DNA of 64,000 bases from Scatophagus argus (lineage: Eukaryota; Chordata; Actinopteri; Scatophagidae), in NCBI RefSeq assembly GCF_020382885.2, contig NC_058502.1, positions 4,814,001-4,878,000 of the forward strand. The letters are read 5' to 3'. Both the position numbers and the translations under genes were made by a program. Positions 60,301 to 64,000 of the stretch are shown here, one piece after another; position 1 is the stretch's first letter; each line of letters opens with the position of its first letter. A model generated the notes under the pieces. That model saw nothing but the letters and a program-made list of their open reading frames with translations. It was not told the origin of the DNA and searched no databases.

Positions 60301-62297
60301 CACATGGCCCCTGGGAGAGGAGGTGAAGACAGGAGGGGGAGGGTGGGGGAAAGGAGAAGGGAGGGTTGGGGGAAGGGGGAGAAAGAGAATAGAAATAGAG
60401 GGTTGAAGGTAGGGAGAACATAAGATGGAGAGGTTTGGGATGAAAGGGAGCAAGCAAAGGTGACAGCGGGAGGAGGTGGGGGTGGAGGGGGAGAGGATAG
60501 AGGAAGAAGGGAAAGGGGAGGGAGATCTGAGTGAAGCTTGGTCCACAAACTACCTCTAACCCTGAGCATATCTGAAAGGACTGAACTGATCCAAACAGAA
60601 AAACAAACAAAACAAAAACAAAAAAACAAGAATGTCCCTCAACAAAATCAATAAATAAGTTGATGTCCAGGCATTCCTACAACCACAACATGGTGCTGAT
60701 TACTTCCACGAACGAACACCTGTGAACTAAACTGTACTGCTTAAACCAACATGGTCCTTACAGATTTACACCCTTCAACAGTACACGTAACCTCTACAGC
60801 AGAGTCACGTCACACTCACCACCCTGAGTCACGCTTTTTAAACAGAAATACGCAGCAGTTGCTTCGACTTTGCCGTCCTTTTGTGTTAAACTTTCATGAG
60901 TGAAATCCAACACTTCCTGCAGATGTTTCACAGTAAAAGCCTATCAGGTAAGAGAAGGGATCTTGTTTTTTCAATCAATAAAATGACACCTGAGCAGGAA
61001 GTGATGACTTTCACTGACAGTAACTTTAAACGGCTCAAAACAACAGCAAAGTCAAAGCGACTGAAATGACTTAGTGACAGCCACTACAAAACAGGTCATT
61101 TTGCTGCTAACATTAAGATTTTACCTGGGCCTTTATTATGTAGCTCACATTTGTATAACACTGACTCAGTGGAGCAGTCAAATTTAGCTTCTACTGTCCT
61201 GACCTAAAGGTTTAGACAACATATTTATATCCTCTGTTTACAGATCTGTACATTTGTTACTATGCAGACCAAGAGATTCAGTGAAACACATTTGTCGTAT
61301 CAAAACTGTCTCGCAGAAAATAAGAAGCACAGGAATGGTGACCATCAATACCTCTGGGGCAATTAAAGAATGTCTCCACAGACTCGCCAGTAAAATTGAC
61401 ACCCACTGCAGCTTTGGCTAAAAAACTGTATAGACGTGCATGTGTACGTGTGCGTGTGTGTGTGTACACATGAATGTCTGCGTGCGTGCGTGCGTGTGTG
61501 TGTGTGTGTAAGCCATGCTCTGCAGGAAGCCCCTATGAAGCACAGCCTTTTTCCTGATGACATCAAAGCGTGAAGCAAGCCGCAGAGGAAAAATAAAAAC
61601 CCACAAGAATCCAAAATGCTGCGAGCTGTGACGACTTGATTTCATTACGGCAGCGTTAGTTGCTTGTGATTGGCCAAGATTAGTCCTGCTGTGATCAATG
61701 ATTGGCTGATGGGTGGGTGTGGTTAGAACACCAGCAAAACACGATGCCCTGGGTGAATCAGGATGCGACTTACCTTTGTTGTAGCTCCTCCTCCACAGAT
61801 TTCAGAAGACTCCTGTTTGTAGGAAAAGTGAAGAAAGAGTATGAATGACAGAATATGATAAAGGAGAAAAATCAAAGTAAAAACAGAAATCTGATTTTTG
61901 AGACTGAAAATGCCTACATGCCTGAGAAATCTTTTTAGTCCTTGTCAGACTGTGGAGGACATTCTGCTGCCCTGATCTGAACCTGAGCTTTCTGCTTACA
62001 AAGCACACTTGAAAGCTGAAAGCTCACGCAAACACTTAACGTGGAGAACCTCTCAAGCTGCAACTATGAATAAATCATCAAACCTACAGCAGGAAACCTT
62101 TCTAGATCTCACATTCTGTTAGTCTAACTGTGAGCGTAGATGAAGTATGGGAGAAAATTGAAGCATTAGAGAAATAAAAGTATAAAACAAAGAGTGAAAC
62201 AGACAAGGTGAGAAAAAGAAAGCAGGAGAGAAAAAGAGACTTACTTATTTCCTCCCAACAGACTTGGTGAATCGTGCCCATACTCCAACTGCAAGTC
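51234..62297 (-). CDS. map4k3: MAP4K3 (GLK) kinase, 3' part: linker and CNH domain, 19 exons; 5' part off the window
   Basis: STE20/germinal-centre-family kinase acting upstream of JNK and in mTORC1 and T-cell signalling. Only the region after the kinase domain is here. Exons in transcript order: 62297-62245, 61812-61774, 60310-60236, 58164-58122, 57978-57606 (or 57783), 56469-56363, 55844-55803, 55541-55457, 55323-55244, 54940-54880, 54758-54641, 54530-54472, 54119-54016, 53899-53728, 53625-53557, 53447-53355, 53183-53113, 52333-52278, 51321-51234. They join to 595 residues (long form) or 536 (short). Order: DLQLEYG, a helix with SVEEELQQR, an Asp/Glu tract, PxxP-rich VPPPLPPK and [13 protein letters not shown] (SH3 ligands), then the CNH domain from about [10 protein letters not shown] to the conserved end ILAGHENSY. 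No exon for the preceding human DSSEEIYYTA segment is visible. Fish have a and b copies; suffix not assigned. Confidence 0.94.
57606..57782 (-). CDS. map4k3: In-frame 59-codon extension of a map4k3 exon (alternative donor)
   Basis: The proline-rich exon can end at 57783 (donor GTAACG) or read on without a stop to 57606 (donor GTAAGC, closer to consensus). Both leave phase 1 and fit the next exon at 56469. The extra 177 bases encode [20 protein letters not shown] and a Glu/Lys-rich helix ending KEEEKEE. The human protein as I recall it matches the short form here (LGNG). Confidence 0.6.
60311..60535 (-). other. Long polypurine/polypyrimidine tract before a map4k3 exon
   Basis: About 220 bases are nearly all purine on the + strand (GGGAGG, GGAAGGGG), hence pyrimidine-rich in the map4k3 transcript. 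The tract leads straight into the acceptor at 60311. It explains several overlapping Pro/Ser-rich open frames that are not genes. Confidence 0.8.
61452..61508. repeat. TG/CG-type microsatellite in map4k3 intron
   Basis: Alternating GTGTGC/GTGCGTGC units. Similar alternating tracts in this gene lie at 51340-51366, 52220-52262, 53077-53100, 55327-55344 and 60004-60021, several within about 50 bases of exons. Confidence 0.9.
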
Positions 62298-64000
62298 CTA
62301 CAAGACAAATAAACTACGTTACAACTGTGACATAACACTCCATAACTGGCTCATTTGAAAAGATGCTACATTTATGACACAAACAGGGTTGAAGACTTCA
62401 GTCAAGTGCCAGAATAAACCACATACACATAGTGATTACAATTAAAACCCTGTTAAATTGCTAAATTATAGCAGGTGACAGTTACAGCAGCCTGCTAGAA
62501 ATAACAATGATAATAATAATAATGATGATAATGGTATCCCCAATAAAACAGCAATTTCACCTAAAGTTTAATTCATAACCACAGACATACACAGACGTAC
62601 ACAATGAGAGTATGGAGCAGTATGTGCACAGATTTGACTCTTGCTGAGTTCACATTGTGGCCTTGAAATATTATAATAATAATACGATGTTGCCACAACA
62701 GATGCAAGACAGACTGAATAATTTATCCAAAGCAAAAAGTAAGCTGTTGCTGATGTCCCACTATATCATCAGTAACAAGAATATCAGGCTGACACATGTA
62801 GAAACAGCCGTCGTCCCGCTCAGCTATTAGAATATCTGCTGAGCTGATATCTTTGAAACCAGTTCTTCCAAACATTTTTGGCATGGCTACTGGTGAAGGT
62901 GTCATCATGTTATGGCCTGTGTGGAAACATGAGGTCATGATGCCAGTTCAAGAGTTTCATTTCACAGACAAAAAACCAGAAGAAGTGAACTTCCAAAAAA
63001 CAAATGAATCATTCTGTCAGCTGTAGCTAATGGGAAACTAGTTGCGAAGAGGGGAACAAGCCTTACACTTAAGTACAAGTACTGCAAGTAGTAATTTGGT
63101 TTATCACGCATCATGAAGTATGACAAAAAAGTCCTCCAAACTCTTTAAATACAGAACATTTATCTTACCAGAGATTTTCAGATAATATTAGCTTACTAGG
63201 TTTCTGTGCAAAAAGGGATATAATTTCACACTCCTGTAGCACCTTTCAGGCAAAACGCATGCTGATAATAAGCAGCAGTTTGAAATGAGTGAAAACTTGG
63301 CATAGCATTTATTGTGTAAAGCCACAATGTGAATGCAGCATCATGTCACCGAAACATTTTTTAAAGATAAAGACACAGTGCAACAAGCATGCAGAGGGAG
63401 ACACGTACTATAAATGAACAGATAAAGACAAACATCACACACGCGCGCACATACACACACACACGAAACAGGTCTTATTGCTTTAGTCAAGAACAGGACA
63501 GAAAAGGTCAGAGGACATGTAAGCAGTAGTATACAAAAGAGAGACACACATTCTGTAGAGGGAAATATTAGAGATAGAAAGTATTAAATTTTGTGAATAC
63601 GAACATCTGTGATCCAGCCCATGTGTCCCAGAACAAGGCACTACATCCGCACATTTAACACACAGATTTACAACTTGATTTCATCGACGTGTTCGTCTGA
63701 ATGTGTGCACTGTATGTATGTCCCACAACAACAAAAAGTATAACAACATCACTGATGACTCTTCAACTCAACTTGACAACTACAACACCAGTTAAGTGAG
63801 GCAAAAGCCAAAGCTGGAAAAAGATTAACAAAATGAACAGAAACAGATGGATGGGCCAGAATAGTTGGAACAAAACTGAAAATCAACAAAAATACATATT
63901 GGACATGGAGCAGCCAAAACAGTCAGCACTCTGGAAAATTAAAAAAAAAAATGAAAGAGACATCAAGGGCTCAGAAAGCAAGAGAGCCAAAGGAAGGACA
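62298..64000 (-). other. map4k3 intron reaching the right edge, no exon seen
   Basis: The next upstream exon should encode the human-like segment around DSSEEIYYTARSNL; no frame with that content is present. A short minus-strand frame at 62723-62938 has no supporting splice sites. A CA run lies at about 63449-63462. Confidence 0.6.

Noticed and set aside
60232-60629. Pro/Ser-rich minus-strand open frames
   Set aside because: They come from the polypyrimidine tract of a map4k3 intron; only 60236-60310 is an exon.
62723-62938. Minus-strand open frame with a plausible-looking peptide (FGRTGFKDISSADILIAER)
   Set aside because: It does not match the missing MAP4K3 segment, has no clear splice sites, and I cannot name a family.

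Overview
The window is vertebrate nuclear DNA, almost certainly from a spiny-rayed (percomorph) teleost. Genes have many short exons with GT-AG introns. Long CA/TG microsatellites are common, and the interspersed repeats look like typical fish elements: foldback elements with TTAA ends and LINE tails ending in ATAAAG plus TTCTGA repeats. Gene models were built by hand: I joined exons on splice sites, reading phase and similarity to human proteins recalled from memory. No search was run.

Layout. (1) 221-9543, + strand: ddx43, a KH-domain DEAD-box RNA helicase, complete in 16 coding exons. (2) 10407-13224, - strand: cgas (mb21d1), the cytosolic DNA sensor, complete in 5 exons and tail-to-tail with ddx43. 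(3) 14462-17639, - strand: eef1a1, translation elongation factor 1-alpha, 7 coding exons plus a 5' noncoding exon near 18977-19015. (4) 22263-30230, - strand: slc17a5 (sialin, lysosomal sialic acid exporter), 11 exons, with a perfect CLEAR-type palindrome 5' of the gene. (5) 33590-45062, + strand: arhgef33, a Rho guanine nucleotide exchange factor, about 17 coding exons. (6) 51234-62297, - strand: the 3' part (19 exons) of map4k3. It covers the proline-rich linker and the whole CNH domain; the kinase domain lies beyond the right edge.

The first four genes match the order around human DDX43-CGAS-EEF1A1-SLC17A5, without MTO1 between cgas and eef1a1. The last two are neighbours in human 2p22 (ARHGEF33 and MAP4K3), here without SOS1 and CDKL4 between them. 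The window therefore seems to span a junction between two ancestral gene blocks, in the repeat-rich gap 30231-33589. The genes do not form one pathway. cgas and map4k3 both act in immune signalling, eef1a1 and ddx43 in translation and RNA handling, and slc17a5 in lysosomal transport.

I see no operon, CRISPR array, phage or other exotic system. The most interesting points are small: an in-frame 59-codon extension of a map4k3 exon with a better donor than the short form, a GC-AG intron in eef1a1, the CLEAR element 5' of slc17a5, a Tyr at the human disease position His183 of sialin, a PDZ-ligand-like tail on Arhgef33, TG/CA repeats abutting splice sites, and an unidentified coding-like segment at 47160-47519.
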